From Neoalteromonas facilis (GTDB taxonomy: Bacteria; Pseudomonadota; Gammaproteobacteria; Enterobacterales; Alteromonadaceae), in assembly GCF_002807665.1 (NCBI RefSeq), contig NZ_PEAY01000002.1:186001-250000 (forward strand): a DNA stretch of 64,000 nucleotides, in the 5' to 3' direction. A program made the translations under genes and the position numbers. Shown one piece after another: positions 35,528 to 46,129 of this stretch (positions within the stretch are counted from its first letter, which is position 1; each line of letters starts with the position of its first letter). The notes beneath the pieces were generated by a model. The model did not search any database and was not told the origin of the DNA. It worked only from the letters and a program-made list of their open reading frames with translations.

Positions 35528-35854
35528 GTTAGATAAATCGCAAATATCAAGTCTCATTAGGCGATAAAAATCCCTTAAATCTCGACTAGATCCCTTCATA
35601 TCAAAAATAATTGCCGCTTCTATTTCTGAGGTCGCATTACTGGCTCACTGTTTAATTTTTTCTAAAATATTCAATTAAAACAATTGATTATATTTGATTT
35701 TGAAGCAAGGTTGATGCTGCCCAATGGCTGTACAAAATTTAACCGGTATGAAAACGTATACCTATGTATAACCCTGTTTATTTTGTGAACAATTGCTTTG
35801 GTGTTTAATGCGCTCGTTTTCAAACATCACTAAACAAATTTTGAGGAAAATATC
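35528..35854. other. Gene-free stretch before DUF3718 gene
   Basis: About 330 bases with no convincing reading frame. It is A/T-rich and presumably carries the promoter of the DUF3718-type gene. I see no clear -35/-10 pair or operator; a TGAGGA ribosome-binding site precedes the next ATG. Confidence 0.5.
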
Positions 35855-36247
35855 ATGTTGAAAAATGTAATTTCTGTAGCAGTTGTAGCGGCATCTTTAG
35901 GTTTCTCTAGCTTTGCATCGGCAAGCGTTGAAAATGAACTTCAAAACATCTGTACAATCGTACAAGCGGATGACAAAGGTGAACTTCGTAAGAAGATGTC
36001 TAACGTAGAAAAGAACTTCAGCTTGAAGTTACAAGACTACTACAACGGTGTGTCATGCGGTGGTAACAGCTTAATTCGTGCGGCATTCTTGGCTGGCGCA
36101 GTAGAAGCGGGTTCATTGTTGGTTAAGAAAATGCCTAAGAGCCAACTAAATGCACCAGAAGCAGACGGCTTGACACTTCGCGCTTGGGTTTCTGAAAATA
36201 ACTTAATGGAATCTCCAATCGCTGCAGTATTGAACGAACGTATCTAA
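35855..36247 (+). CDS. Exported DUF3718-type protein
   Basis: A 130-residue protein with a signal peptide (residues 1-23, VVAASLGFSSFASAS). The mature part has two cysteines (in ICTIVQADDKGELRKKM and VSCGGNSLIRAAF) that may form a disulfide, matching the DUF3718 family of Alteromonadales. Function unknown. Single gene with its own terminator; it follows a strong TGAGGAAAATATC ribosome-binding region and uses codons typical of well expressed genes. Confidence 0.8.
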   Translation: MLKNVISVAVVAASLGFSSFASASVENELQNICTIVQADDKGELRKKMSNVEKNFSLKLQDYYNGVSCGGNSLIRAAFLAGAVEAGSLLVKKMPKSQLNAPEADGLTLRAWVSENNLMESPIAAVLNERI

Positions 36248-36262
36248 TTTTTAAAGTTAAAC

Positions 36263-36289
36263 AAAAAGCCCGCAATTGCGGGCTTTTTT
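36263..36289 (+). terminator. Terminator after DUF3718 gene
   Basis: GCCCGC and GCGGGC form a 6-bp G/C stem around AATT, extended by A and T runs on either side (AAAAA...TTTTT), giving a bidirectional-looking intrinsic terminator. Confidence 0.9.
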
Positions 36290-36366
36290 ATTGGCCTTTA
36301 AACGGCAATATTCTTATTCGTCGTTGGAGCGCGAGGTTACGGATCACACAGCCTGTCTGATAAGTC

Positions 36367-36846
36367 CTATAAACTGTAGTGCAGCGCGTAAAAATGCTGA
36401 CCATCGACAATGTTAATGGTCATCTCGCCTTGAATACCGACTAATCCATCCGAACCTGAATCTGGAATGATTGAGATAAGTAGGTTTTGTTCGCCTGCTG
36501 ACATCTGACCCGAGTGTTGCAATACGAAACTGCCCGTTTTCCCCTCCAACGTCGCAGTTACGTTCTCTATTGCAACATAGCCGGCTGAACCATCAACCGT
36601 TGTTCGATGGCTTAGCATTTGTCCCTCTCCAGTTCCCACCATATCGCCAGAGTACTGCTTATCAATGGTTAGCCGACCAACAAGATGAGTACTATCTGCT
36701 TGAGGTTCTATTTGTACTGTGAAACTACCGCTTGCTTCCTTCACATTATTCTCCTGATGCATCTCTTGTGCGTCCGATATATTGGCAAAGCCGAAGAGCC
36801 CTATTAACAACATCGCGGCAACGCATTGGCGTAATTTACGAAGCAT
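36367..36846 (-). CDS. Exported DUF3224-family protein
   Basis: A 159-residue protein with a signal peptide (residues 1-26, LLIGLFGFANISDA). The rest has the DUF3224 pattern: GSFTVQIEPQ, a KQYSGDMVGTGEGQML strand, GSAGYVAIENVTATLEGKTGSFVLQHSG and IPDSGSDGLVGIQGEM. This family forms a small beta-barrel; no enzymatic role is established. Most members are cytoplasmic, so export is a variation. It is divergent from the MerR gene with 132 bases between. Confidence 0.85.
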   Translation of the reverse strand: MLRKLRQCVAAMLLIGLFGFANISDAQEMHQENNVKEASGSFTVQIEPQADSTHLVGRLTIDKQYSGDMVGTGEGQMLSHRTTVDGSAGYVAIENVTATLEGKTGSFVLQHSGQMSAGEQNLLISIIPDSGSDGLVGIQGEMTINIVDGQHFYALHYSL

Positions 36847-36917
36847 AATATTAGTCTGTTCAGTTTTAAGATTACATTAACTGTATAAATAAACAGTACT
36901 TAACGCAAGATTTATGT

Positions 36918-36949
36918 TTGACCTTAGAGTATGCTCTAAGGTCTATACT
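36918..36949 (+). promoter_or_regulatory. MerR-type promoter/operator of metal export operon
   Basis: TTGACC (36918-36923) and TATACT (36944-36949) are separated by 20 bases, the over-long spacer typical of MerR-activated promoters. A perfect inverted repeat GACCTTAGAG-TATG-CTCTAAGGTC fills the spacer. The layout matches the operators of ZntR, CadR and PbrR. It lies 30 bp before the merR-like start codon. Confidence 0.9.
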
Positions 36950-36978
36950 GCGCATAATGTGTAACAAAGGAGCCGTCG

Positions 36979-37407
36979 ATGAAAATCAGTCAGTTGGCCA
37001 AACAAAGCGGTCTGACCGCGCATACATTGCGTTACTATGAGAAGCGTGGACTTATCCTGCCACGTAAGTCCGTGGATAATAACTATCGCGATTACACAGC
37101 CGATGATCTGGCAACGGCGCTATTTATTCGCCGATGTAAGGAAAGTGGTTTTAGTTTAGAAGACACGGCAGGATTATTAAAAATTAAGGATGCTAAAGAC
37201 GAACATATTTGTGCTGAGGCAAAGTTGATTACGCTGAGCAAAATACAAGATTTACAACAAAAGATCTTGCAACTGCAACAGATGGAAAAGACACTCCACG
37301 CGTTAGCAGATAAATGCTGCGGTGGTAACGAAAGCGCTGAATTTTGTTCTATCATCCGTCAATTAGAGGTGTCGACTGCATCGGGAGAGTCACATGTTGT
37401 TAGTTAA
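36979..37407 (+). CDS. MerR-family metal-responsive activator (ZntR/CadR type)
   Basis: A 142-residue MerR regulator: winged helix at 1-70 (LRYYEKRGLILP), then a long dimerisation helix and a C-terminal metal loop. Cysteines at C78, C113, C114 and C123 follow the spacing of E. coli ZntR (79, 114, 115, 124), pointing to zinc, cadmium or lead sensing; the ZntR His119 position is Ser here. It overlaps the metal permease gene by 14 bp, so both are under the MerR-type promoter just upstream and the regulator is autoregulated. Confidence 0.92.
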   Translation: MKISQLAKQSGLTAHTLRYYEKRGLILPRKSVDNNYRDYTADDLATALFIRRCKESGFSLEDTAGLLKIKDAKDEHICAEAKLITLSKIQDLQQKILQLQQMEKTLHALADKCCGGNESAEFCSIIRQLEVSTASGESHVVS

Positions 37408-38437
37408 TAATTTTATAGGTTTGTTTGTTGAAACAGCCCCCTATTTATTATTAGGTATGCTGTTGGCAGGCGTCATCCACTATGTGATCCCTCGGGCTTG
37501 GGTGGATAAAACATTGGGGAAAAAGGGCTCAGTCGTCACTGCGGCTGTTATTGGTGCTCCTTTGCCTTTGTGTTCCTGCTCGGTGATCCCGGTCGCAATG
37601 GGCATTCGTCGAAGTGGCGCAAGTAAAGCGAGTACGGCTAGCTTTCTCGTCGCTACACCAGAGACCGGTGTAGATTCGATAGGGATCACGTACGCGTTAA
37701 TGGGGCCGGTAATGGCGATTGCGAGACCCATAGCGGCTATCGCTTCTGCGATAGTGACGGGTATGTCGATAGCAGTATGGGGGAGAGAAACTGAAGTGCA
37801 GGCTCCGGCAGAGGCGCCAAAGTCTTGTTGCCATAAGTCTAATCCGCCTCCACAAGAAGCTAAGTCCACAATGCAGACCGTCAAAGATATTGTTCAGTAT
37901 GGTTTTGATAAATTGTTGGCAGACTTTATGAAGTGGCTATTGATCGGGTTATTTTTTGCTGCATTGATCGTCACATTTGTGCCTCAAAACTGGATGGCAT
38001 CTTATGGCTCAGGACCTGTGGCCATGCTGCTGATGGTGGCTGTATCTATCCCAATGTATATCTGCGCAACGGCGTCTACACCGATAGCAGTCGGTTTGAT
38101 GATGGCGGGTATATCACCCGGCGCCGCACTTGTTTTTATGCTGACAGGGCCAGCAACCAACATTGCAACGTTGATGGTTATCAAAAATGAATTGGGTAAG
38201 CGAGAACTGGTGATATACCTCATTTCATTGATTGCGTCTGCTTTATTGGCGGGCCTAGCTTTGGACTATATTGTTGAAACGTTTTCCTTGTCTCTAGCGT
38301 TATCACATGGTGAACACAGCGATATGCAATCACTGCTGTATCAAACCAGTGCGGTTGTTCTTGCATCACTTATGCTATGGCAAGTTGTAAAGCGCTTCGT
38401 CGTGACCAATTCACATACTCATGATCATGCTCACTAA
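37394..38437 (+). CDS. SO_0444-family Cu/Zn efflux permease
   Basis: A 347-residue inner-membrane permease with about eight segments. The motif GAPLPLCSCSVIPVAMGIRR carries a Cys-Ser-Cys pair, and MYICATASTPIAVGLM carries another cysteine; ATPETGVDS is family-specific. A cytoplasmic loop has CCHK and the C-terminus is histidine-rich (SHTHDHAH), both likely metal-binding. The family name comes from a Shewanella protein reported to be involved in copper and zinc export. Overlap with the MerR gene supports metal induction. Confidence 0.88.
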   Translation: MLLVNNFIGLFVETAPYLLLGMLLAGVIHYVIPRAWVDKTLGKKGSVVTAAVIGAPLPLCSCSVIPVAMGIRRSGASKASTASFLVATPETGVDSIGITYALMGPVMAIARPIAAIASAIVTGMSIAVWGRETEVQAPAEAPKSCCHKSNPPPQEAKSTMQTVKDIVQYGFDKLLADFMKWLLIGLFFAALIVTFVPQNWMASYGSGPVAMLLMVAVSIPMYICATASTPIAVGLMMAGISPGAALVFMLTGPATNIATLMVIKNELGKRELVIYLISLIASALLAGLALDYIVETFSLSLALSHGEHSDMQSLLYQTSAVVLASLMLWQVVKRFVVTNSHTHDHAH

Positions 38438-38449
38438 TCGGTGAGCAGA

Positions 38450-38977
38450 TCATGCTTCAGCGTAAGCTGCTTTGATGAGGTCTAGCAATGCTTCATCGAC
38501 TTGACTGATATCAGTTATTTGCACTCTATGAGAGCACATGGTGCCGAAGGGACCGGACGGCTCTAAGCGGCCTTCGCACGGACGGTCATTAAATTTCAAG
38601 CCTATATCTATCCGACTTTTGGTACTCGGTTGTACCAATACAAATTGTCGTTTACGACGAAAAGACACGTTGGCTTTTTTAGGCGCCATGTCGATATCAT
38701 CACCTATGGCCATGATGTGCTTTGTCAGGTGTTCAAAGATAGGGAGTAGATTGGGCTTGCTTTGATATTGCTGTTTGATCAAATCATCTGGCGCTTGGCT
38801 TGCAGCATCAGCTTCTCTAAATTTAAGTGCTATAAAATTGGCGAAACCATGACTGATACCACAGTCTTTTTTTAGGAAAGCCATTATCTCACCGTGTTTT
38901 TCGAATCCTTTTGGGACTAACACCGCTTTCCATTCTGCTAACGTCTTACCGGTTTTTTCTTGTAGGTTGTGTTCCAT
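38450..38977 (-). CDS. DUF4287/DUF5655-like protein
   Basis: A 175-residue soluble protein. The N-terminal half (KTGKTLAEWKAVL...ISHGFANFIALKF) matches DUF4287 and the C-terminal half (MAPKKANVSFRRKRQFVLVQPSTKSRIDIGLKF) matches the DUF5655-type transport-associated fold. No biochemical function is known. It is convergent with the permease gene (12-base gap) and lies downstream of groEL, separated by that gene's terminator. Confidence 0.8.
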   Translation of the reverse strand: MEHNLQEKTGKTLAEWKAVLVPKGFEKHGEIMAFLKKDCGISHGFANFIALKFREADAASQAPDDLIKQQYQSKPNLLPIFEHLTKHIMAIGDDIDMAPKKANVSFRRKRQFVLVQPSTKSRIDIGLKFNDRPCEGRLEPSGPFGTMCSHRVQITDISQVDEALLDLIKAAYAEA

Positions 38978-39050
38978 GGTTTTGCCTTGACGCGAGATAA
39001 GTCTTCAAAGCATAGACCCATATTGAATATTTAGTGCCCTTCTATAAACA

Positions 39051-39082
39051 AAAAGCCCCCGACCGTGAGGTAGGGGGCTTTT
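39051..39082 (-). terminator. groEL terminator
   Basis: AAAAGCCCCC and GGGGGCTTTT form a 10-bp stem with a 12-base loop; T runs follow on either strand, so it may serve both directions. Confidence 0.9.
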
Positions 39083-39105
39083 GAATTGCTTGGTAGCAGG
39101 CTGGC

Positions 39106-40752
<1,647 letters not shown>

Positions 40753-40784
40753 TTAGTTTCCTCTAAAATCTGTGTTTAAACGTA

Positions 40785-41075
40785 TTATTCAACGACTGCA
40801 AGAATGTCGCTTTCGCTCATGATGAGTACTTCCTCACCATCTAATTTTTCGGTTTTTACACCGTAGCCGTCATTGAAAATAACGGTGTCGCCGACTTTAA
40901 CGTCAAGCGCTTTAACATCGCCATTTTCAAGTACGCGACCATTGCCCACAGCAATGATTTTGCCGCGAGTTGATTTTTCTGCCGCAGAACCGGTTAACAC
41001 GATCCCGCCTGCAGATTTGCTCTCTTGGTCTTCGCGTTTAACGATAACGCGGTCATGTAAAGGACGAATTGCCAT
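40785..41075 (-). CDS. groES: Co-chaperonin GroES
   Basis: A 96-residue GroEL lid protein, starting [16 protein letters not shown]; the mobile loop is [21 protein letters not shown] use the ATG at 41075, preceded by CAGGAGAT, rather than an upstream in-frame codon that would add eight residues. It is first in the operon, under a heat-shock promoter about 90-120 bp upstream. Confidence 0.98.
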   Translation of the reverse strand: MAIRPLHDRVIVKREDQESKSAGGIVLTGSAAEKSTRGKIIAVGNGRVLENGDVKALDVKVGDTVIFNDGYGVKTEKLDGEEVLIMSESDILAVVE

Positions 41076-41161
41076 TTTCAAATCTCCTGAAAATTCCAAA
41101 TGATTGGGGTTTTGTCACTCACCCGACTATCTCGGGCTGATTAAAAATTTGTATGCGGGGT

Positions 41162-41192
41162 TAAATGGGTATGCCCCTGATAATCTCAAGGG
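41162..41192 (-). promoter_or_regulatory. Sigma-32 (RpoH) heat-shock promoter of groESL
   Basis: On the minus strand CCCTTGAGA (41184-41192) is followed after 14 bases by CCCATTTA (41162-41169). This closely follows the E. coli groE promoter pattern CCCTTGAA ... CCCCATTT. The resulting leader would be about 80 bases. Confidence 0.85.
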
Positions 41193-41251
41193 CTTTATGA
41201 AAAAAAATTTGAATTATTCTATATAGCGATGGGGGAAGGGGGCGGTATCAA

Positions 41252-41779
41252 CTACTGATCACGGCGATCGTTTGTGAAGTCTTCGATGTGTTCACGTGGA
41301 TCTGATTGATGCTCGCGATATTCACCTTCTATCACATCGCCATCACTGTCACGACCGGGCTCAGGTCTGGACTGGTAATGCTGAGTGTAACTTTGTTGTG
41401 TGTAAACATGCGTGTGCACTCGTTGACTATTGGCCAGTTTGGTTAACAACGCGCGTGCAAATAATTTACGTGTCGGAGCAAAAGTGAACAAAAGCCCTAT
41501 GATATCGGTAACGAAACCGGGGGTGACCAACAACACACCAGCGATAACTAAAAATAGACCCTGCGCCATTTCATCGCCGGGCATTGCCCCTTGCTGCATT
41601 TTGCGCTGTGCTTCTTGCAGCGTGGATAAGCCTTCTTGGCGGACCAAGTATGCACCGATAAAAGCTGTGATGATGACGATAGCGACCGTATTCCATCCGC
41701 CGATGATGTCACCAACCTGGATCAGTAACGCAATCTCAACGATCGGCATGACCGCAAAAAGTAGAAAAAGTATGCCCAA
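41252..41779 (-). CDS. fxsA: FxsA-family inner-membrane protein
   Basis: A 175-residue protein with three or four membrane segments in the first 115 residues (MGILFLLFAVMPIVEIALLIQVGDIIGGWNTV onward) and a hydrophilic acidic tail. The LVRQEGLSTLQEAQRKMQQG and TPGFVTDIIGLL segments define FxsA, which in E. coli affects exclusion of phage T7 when overproduced; the normal role is unknown. It lies upstream of groES on the same strand, as often in gammaproteobacteria. Confidence 0.92.
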   Translation of the reverse strand: MGILFLLFAVMPIVEIALLIQVGDIIGGWNTVAIVIITAFIGAYLVRQEGLSTLQEAQRKMQQGAMPGDEMAQGLFLVIAGVLLVTPGFVTDIIGLLFTFAPTRKLFARALLTKLANSQRVHTHVYTQQSYTQHYQSRPEPGRDSDGDVIEGEYREHQSDPREHIEDFTNDRRDQ

Positions 41780-42026
41780 TTGAAAGCCCTTTAAACGTTC
41801 TTTAATCAGTGAGTGTGGGTTAATGCGTTAAACACAATACTAAAGCCCAGCGTTAAAATGTAACGAAAATTTGCTCGAATAAATGGAGCAATGTACCAAG
41901 CTTCATTCGACGCATCTGTGCAATGACTTCTCACACTCAGGTATGTATCTTAACGTAGTTTGCAGCATTAGTGCTTGGTACTATGTCGTTTAATGAAAGC
42001 AATTCGACGAGTTCCGGGTCAATAAT

Positions 42027-42350
42027 ATGAGTTCATCAACTAATATGGTCGTGGTGTTGTGCACGGCGCCTGATAAATCAGTAGCACAGAGAATTGCGGC
42101 TTCATTGGTCGAAAATCAATTAGCAGCCTGTGTGAACCTTCTTGAAGGCTTAACGTCTGTCTATGAATGGCAAGGCGATATAGTTGAAGACACTGAATGC
42201 CAACTTATTATCAAAACGCAGCAAAAATGTATTGATGAGGCTTACCGGCTTGTTTTAAGTTTGCACCCTTATGATGTCCCTGAGTGGGTATGCATCGACG
42301 CGGGAGCAAGCGATGCTTATTTTAATTGGATGAAACAAACACTGAAATGA
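42027..42350 (+). CDS. cutA: CutA divalent-ion tolerance protein
   Basis: A 107-residue trimeric PII-like protein; LVENQLAACVNLLEGLTSVYEWQGDIVEDTE and LHPYDVPEWVCIDA are family hallmarks. First linked to copper tolerance in E. coli, its role is still unclear. It overlaps dsbD by an ATGA junction, an arrangement also found in E. coli (cutA-dsbD). ATG start. Confidence 0.96.
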   Translation: MSSSTNMVVVLCTAPDKSVAQRIAASLVENQLAACVNLLEGLTSVYEWQGDIVEDTECQLIIKTQQKCIDEAYRLVLSLHPYDVPEWVCIDAGASDAYFNWMKQTLK

Positions 42351-44176
42351 AGTACAGAAACGTAGTATTACTGTTAATCACACTATTTATTGCTTTCCCG
42401 TGGACATGTGGGGCGCAGTCGCTGCCAGGTAACGATCCACTTGCCGATATTTTTTCACAAGAGCCTCAGTTTCTAAAAGAAGAAGAAGCCTTTCAATTTG
42501 AGTTCTCACAACGTGATAACACACTAACGGTGTCGTTCGACATTGCAGACGGTTACTATCTGTACAAGAAGCAATTTAAAACTGTTACCAAAGACGCTTC
42601 GTTAGGCGAGCCTAGCTTTCCGCAAGGTAGGGAAATAGAAGATGAGTTCTTTGGTGTGTCTGAAGTCTTTTTTAATGAGTTAACGTTAACTTTCCCGATT
42701 GAATGGGCACGTCAGGATGGTTCGGTAAAGCTTCGTTATCAGGGGTGTGCTGAAGAGGGGTTATGTTACCCACCAACTACGCGGGTTATCTATCTCGATG
42801 CTGTGAATGATGACGGCCAGTCTACTGAAACTGCAGCCAATGCCGAAGTTGGAATGGAAAGTGATACTTCAGCTAACGTCTCGCAACAATTTGATTTGGC
42901 CTCTCGTTTAGCGTCGGAAGAGGGGCTTGTGCTGACACTGCTACTGTTTTTAGCTTTAGGTATTGGCCTCGCTTTTACGCCGTGTGTTTTTCCGATGTAC
43001 CCCATTTTATCGGGCATCGTGATCGGGCAAGGCAAGCAAATTAAAACTTCAAGAGCATTGCTGTTGAGCTTTGTGTATGTGCAAGGTATGGCAATAACCT
43101 ACTCTATTCTCGGCTTAGTTGTTGCCTCAGCAGGCGTGAAATTTCAGGCGGCTTTGCAACATCCTATGATTTTAGCCGTGCTGATTGCCATCTTTGTTTT
43201 GCTCGCACTGGTGATGTTTGGTGCCTATGAATTGCAGTTGCCGAGTCGTTGGCAAGAGAAATTAAATAGCCTGAGTAATCAGCAGAAAAGCGGCAATTTA
43301 ATTGGTGTCTTCATTATGGGCGCTATATCGGGTCTTGTCGCTTCACCCTGTACAACGGCGCCGCTTACCGGAATATTATTATTTATCGCGCAAAGCGGTG
43401 ATTTAATGCTCGGATTTGTCTCCTTATATGCACTCAGTATCGGTATGGGTATCCCGTTAATATTGTTTGGTATAACCGGCGGTAAGTTGTTACCGAAAGC
43501 CGGCAACTGGATGAATGTGGTGAAGGTCACCTTTGGGTTTATGATGTTAGCGGTCGCAATTTTGTTTATTGAGCGATTATGGATCAGTCACTGGACAGAC
43601 GTAATGTATGCCGTGACAGGTTTTGCAGCATCCACCTATTTATTTGTAATGAACCAAAACACGCCGGTCACGTTCTTTAAAGGCGTGAGGTCCTTTGTCA
43701 TATTTGCCGGACTGTTTTTATCTGGTTTGTACGGCTATAACGCTATAACGCCGAGTGATCATAGCACCCAGACAACAGAGTCTGCCATGGCAACGAGTTC
43801 CGCCCACCCTGAATTTATCGTGGTACGTGATTTGGCCGATTTTGAAGCTAAACTGGGTAAAGCAGTAGGCGAAGGCAAGAGTGTTATGGTTGACCTTTAT
43901 GCCGACTGGTGCGTGGCATGTAAAGAATTTGAAAAATACACATTTCCCGCCCCAGAAGTGGTGGATGCGTTGAGCGAAACGGTGTGGATGCAAATTGATT
44001 TGACTGACAATACACCGTCAAACCTAGAATTTCAGGATACGTTTTCGGTATTAGGTTTGCCGACAATTTTGTTCTTCGACAAAACGGGGCGAGAACTAAA
44101 AACCGCGCGTGTGACCGGTTTTATGCGCGCTGAACCTTTTGCTCAACATGTACGACGAGTATTGCCCAAGTCATAA
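42347..44176 (+). CDS. dsbD: Thiol:disulfide interchange protein DsbD
   Basis: A 609-residue inner-membrane electron carrier that passes reducing power from cytoplasmic thioredoxin to the periplasm. Signal peptide in the first ~25 residues; periplasmic alpha domain with GCAEEGLCYPP; eight-segment beta domain with cysteines in FTPCVFPMYP and SPCTTAPLTG; C-terminal thioredoxin-like gamma domain with the CVAC active site. I place the start at the ATG that overlaps the cutA stop (MKYRNVVLLL) rather than seven codons upstream. Confidence 0.96.
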   Translation: MKYRNVVLLLITLFIAFPWTCGAQSLPGNDPLADIFSQEPQFLKEEEAFQFEFSQRDNTLTVSFDIADGYYLYKKQFKTVTKDASLGEPSFPQGREIEDEFFGVSEVFFNELTLTFPIEWARQDGSVKLRYQGCAEEGLCYPPTTRVIYLDAVNDDGQSTETAANAEVGMESDTSANVSQQFDLASRLASEEGLVLTLLLFLALGIGLAFTPCVFPMYPILSGIVIGQGKQIKTSRALLLSFVYVQGMAITYSILGLVVASAGVKFQAALQHPMILAVLIAIFVLLALVMFGAYELQLPSRWQEKLNSLSNQQKSGNLIGVFIMGAISGLVASPCTTAPLTGILLFIAQSGDLMLGFVSLYALSIGMGIPLILFGITGGKLLPKAGNWMNVVKVTFGFMMLAVAILFIERLWISHWTDVMYAVTGFAASTYLFVMNQNTPVTFFKGVRSFVIFAGLFLSGLYGYNAITPSDHSTQTTESAMATSSAHPEFIVVRDLADFEAKLGKAVGEGKSVMVDLYADWCVACKEFEKYTFPAPEVVDALSETVWMQIDLTDNTPSNLEFQDTFSVLGLPTILFFDKTGRELKTARVTGFMRAEPFAQHVRRVLPKS

Positions 44177-44220
44177 TCAATAGTGGCAGCGACGCAGTCG
44201 CTGAATACTGAGGTGATGAT

Positions 44221-45015
44221 ATGCGTAAACTGACTAGTTTAGGTTTATTGATACTGAGTATTGTTTTCACATTAGAAAGCGACGCCGCTACCTGTTTTGA
44301 TGATTGGTTTTGTTTTGATAAGCAACAAAACCCAGCGCAACTGTATCTCTATAATATTACCCCGTATCCCGTTGTTGTTACGGTCACGGGCGCTTATAGA
44401 GATACAAGTTGGCGTCGTCATAGATTTGAAAAAACCTATGCCCTACGGGCTAATTCAAAAGAAACTGTGTTGTCTTTTCAGCCCGAAGCGCAGAGCAATT
44501 TATCGCGTTTGCAATATTCCGTTAGTTGGTCTGCTGGTCAGTTAAATGCAGTTCATGATCATACAGTTGAGTATCTGATCCCCTTTGCCAAAGGTCAGCG
44601 TTATACCATTACTCAAGGTATGGGCGGCGGGTTTAGTCATACCGGCGCTTCTCGCTATGCAATTGATTTTGCCGTGCCCGTTGGTACGCCAGTGCATGCC
44701 GCGCGAAATGGCATCGTGATCGATACAGTAGACAAGCATTATCGACAAGGTGAGACCCGAGCGTATGCGAAGTATGCCAATTACATCGTGATCTTACATG
44801 ACGATGGTACGACAGGTGAGTACCACCATTTAAAACAGTATGGTGTTGCCGTACAGCGAGGCGATAGTGTTGACGCTGGGCAGCTTATAGGGTTTTCCGG
44901 TAATACGGGCTTTTCCAGCCTGCCGCACCTTCATTTTGCGGTTTATCGGCCTAAGCCTAATGGAAATTTTGAATCCATCCCATTTAAATTCGTGCGCGAG
45001 ACTCACGTGAATTGA
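44221..45015 (+). CDS. Exported M23 (LytM) peptidase
   Basis: A 264-residue exported protein with a signal peptide (residues 1-22, LGLLILSIVFTLESDA). The C-terminal M23 domain has the zinc ligands in HTGASRYAIDF (His and Asp) and the HLHF motif near residue 240. It should cut peptidoglycan cross-links or peptides. The N-terminal ~110 residues form a beta-rich domain I do not recognise. It follows dsbD with 44 bases between, on the same strand. Confidence 0.88.
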   Translation: MRKLTSLGLLILSIVFTLESDAATCFDDWFCFDKQQNPAQLYLYNITPYPVVVTVTGAYRDTSWRRHRFEKTYALRANSKETVLSFQPEAQSNLSRLQYSVSWSAGQLNAVHDHTVEYLIPFAKGQRYTITQGMGGGFSHTGASRYAIDFAVPVGTPVHAARNGIVIDTVDKHYRQGETRAYAKYANYIVILHDDGTTGEYHHLKQYGVAVQRGDSVDAGQLIGFSGNTGFSSLPHLHFAVYRPKPNGNFESIPFKFVRETHVN

Positions 45016-45198
45016 TGTGAAACGTCCAAATTAAACCTCATTAGACCAGTATTTTGCTGCGATCTTGCTCATATTGACTATAATTTCCGTCTAATTGGCC
45101 ACGCGCAGCTTTGAGCTGTGTAAAAAATGCTCGATTTGCGAAAATAATCGATTAAATGTTACTTTGGCTGCACGTTCATAACAAATGGCTGCGAAATT

Positions 45199-45639
45199 TT
45201 GAAGGTATTGTTGATTAATGGTCCTAACTTAAACATGTTAGGGCAGCGTGAACCTGACAAATATGGTTCACAAAGCTTAGAAGATATCGTATCGCGGGTA
45301 GTCGCGGACGGTGAAAAAATGGGACTTACGGTTGAACACGTGCAGTCAAATGCAGAGCATGTGCTCATCGACGCTATTCATGCAGCGAAGGATGTTTATG
45401 ACGGTATCATCATAAACCCTGCGGCATTCACACACACCAGCGTAGCCTTGAGAGATGCACTTTTAAGTGTCTCTATTCCATTTATCGAAGTGCATTTGTC
45501 GAATGTGCACGCCAGAGAGCCATTTAGACAACACTCATACCTTTCAGATATAGCCATTGGCGTAATTTGTGGATTTGGTGCGAACGGCTATTGCCTGAGC
45601 TTGATCGCATTGAATGACTATTTAAAACAACAATCGTAA
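45199..45639 (+). CDS. aroQ: 3-dehydroquinate dehydratase type II
   Basis: A 146-residue shikimate pathway enzyme that turns 3-dehydroquinate to 3-dehydroshikimate. [20 protein letters not shown] at the N-terminus includes the catalytic tyrosine; [16 protein letters not shown] and [17 protein letters not shown] are diagnostic. The start must be the TTG at 45199 because the first ATG falls after the conserved start motif. No strong ribosome-binding site is visible. It precedes accB by 14 bases, a common order in gammaproteobacteria. Confidence 0.97.
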   Translation: MKVLLINGPNLNMLGQREPDKYGSQSLEDIVSRVVADGEKMGLTVEHVQSNAEHVLIDAIHAAKDVYDGIIINPAAFTHTSVALRDALLSVSIPFIEVHLSNVHAREPFRQHSYLSDIAIGVICGFGANGYCLSLIALNDYLKQQS

Positions 45640-45653
45640 TGTAGAGACAGAAC

Positions 45654-46115
45654 ATGGACATTAGAAAAATTAAGAAACTCATCGAGTTAGTGGAAGAATC
45701 CGGAATTGCTGAACTGGAAATCACAGAAGGTGAGGAGTCAGTACGTATTCACCGTGGCTCAAGCCAAGCTGCCGTTATGCCTGCCCCTGTTCAATACTCT
45801 GCGCCTGTAGCTGCTCCGGCACCTGCGGCTGCAGCAGCGCCAGCGCCTGCGGCGGCACCCGCTGCTGCCCCTGAAATAACAGGGCATGTAGTGAAGTCAC
45901 CGATGGTGGGTACTTTCTATCGCGCATCTTCACCAGAAGCGAAGCCGTTCGTTGAAGTGGGTCAAACGGTTAATGTGGGTGACACATTATGTATTGTTGA
46001 AGCCATGAAAATGATGAACCAAATTGAAGCAGATAAAGCCGGTGTCGTGCGTGAAATCTTGATTGAAAACCAAGACGCAGTTGAATACGACCAACCAATG
46101 TTTATCATCGAATAA
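45654..46115 (+). CDS. accB: Biotin carboxyl carrier protein of acetyl-CoA carboxylase
   Basis: A 153-residue carrier with an N-terminal domain, an Ala-Pro-rich linker (about 43-73) and the biotinyl domain; biotin attaches to K119 in VEAMKMMNQ. It carries the carboxyl group from AccC to the transferase in the first step of fatty acid synthesis. Operon with aroQ and accC. Confidence 0.98.
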   Translation: MDIRKIKKLIELVEESGIAELEITEGEESVRIHRGSSQAAVMPAPVQYSAPVAAPAPAAAAAPAPAAAPAAAPEITGHVVKSPMVGTFYRASSPEAKPFVEVGQTVNVGDTLCIVEAMKMMNQIEADKAGVVREILIENQDAVEYDQPMFIIE

Positions 46116-46129
46116 GCGAGTATCGCACC

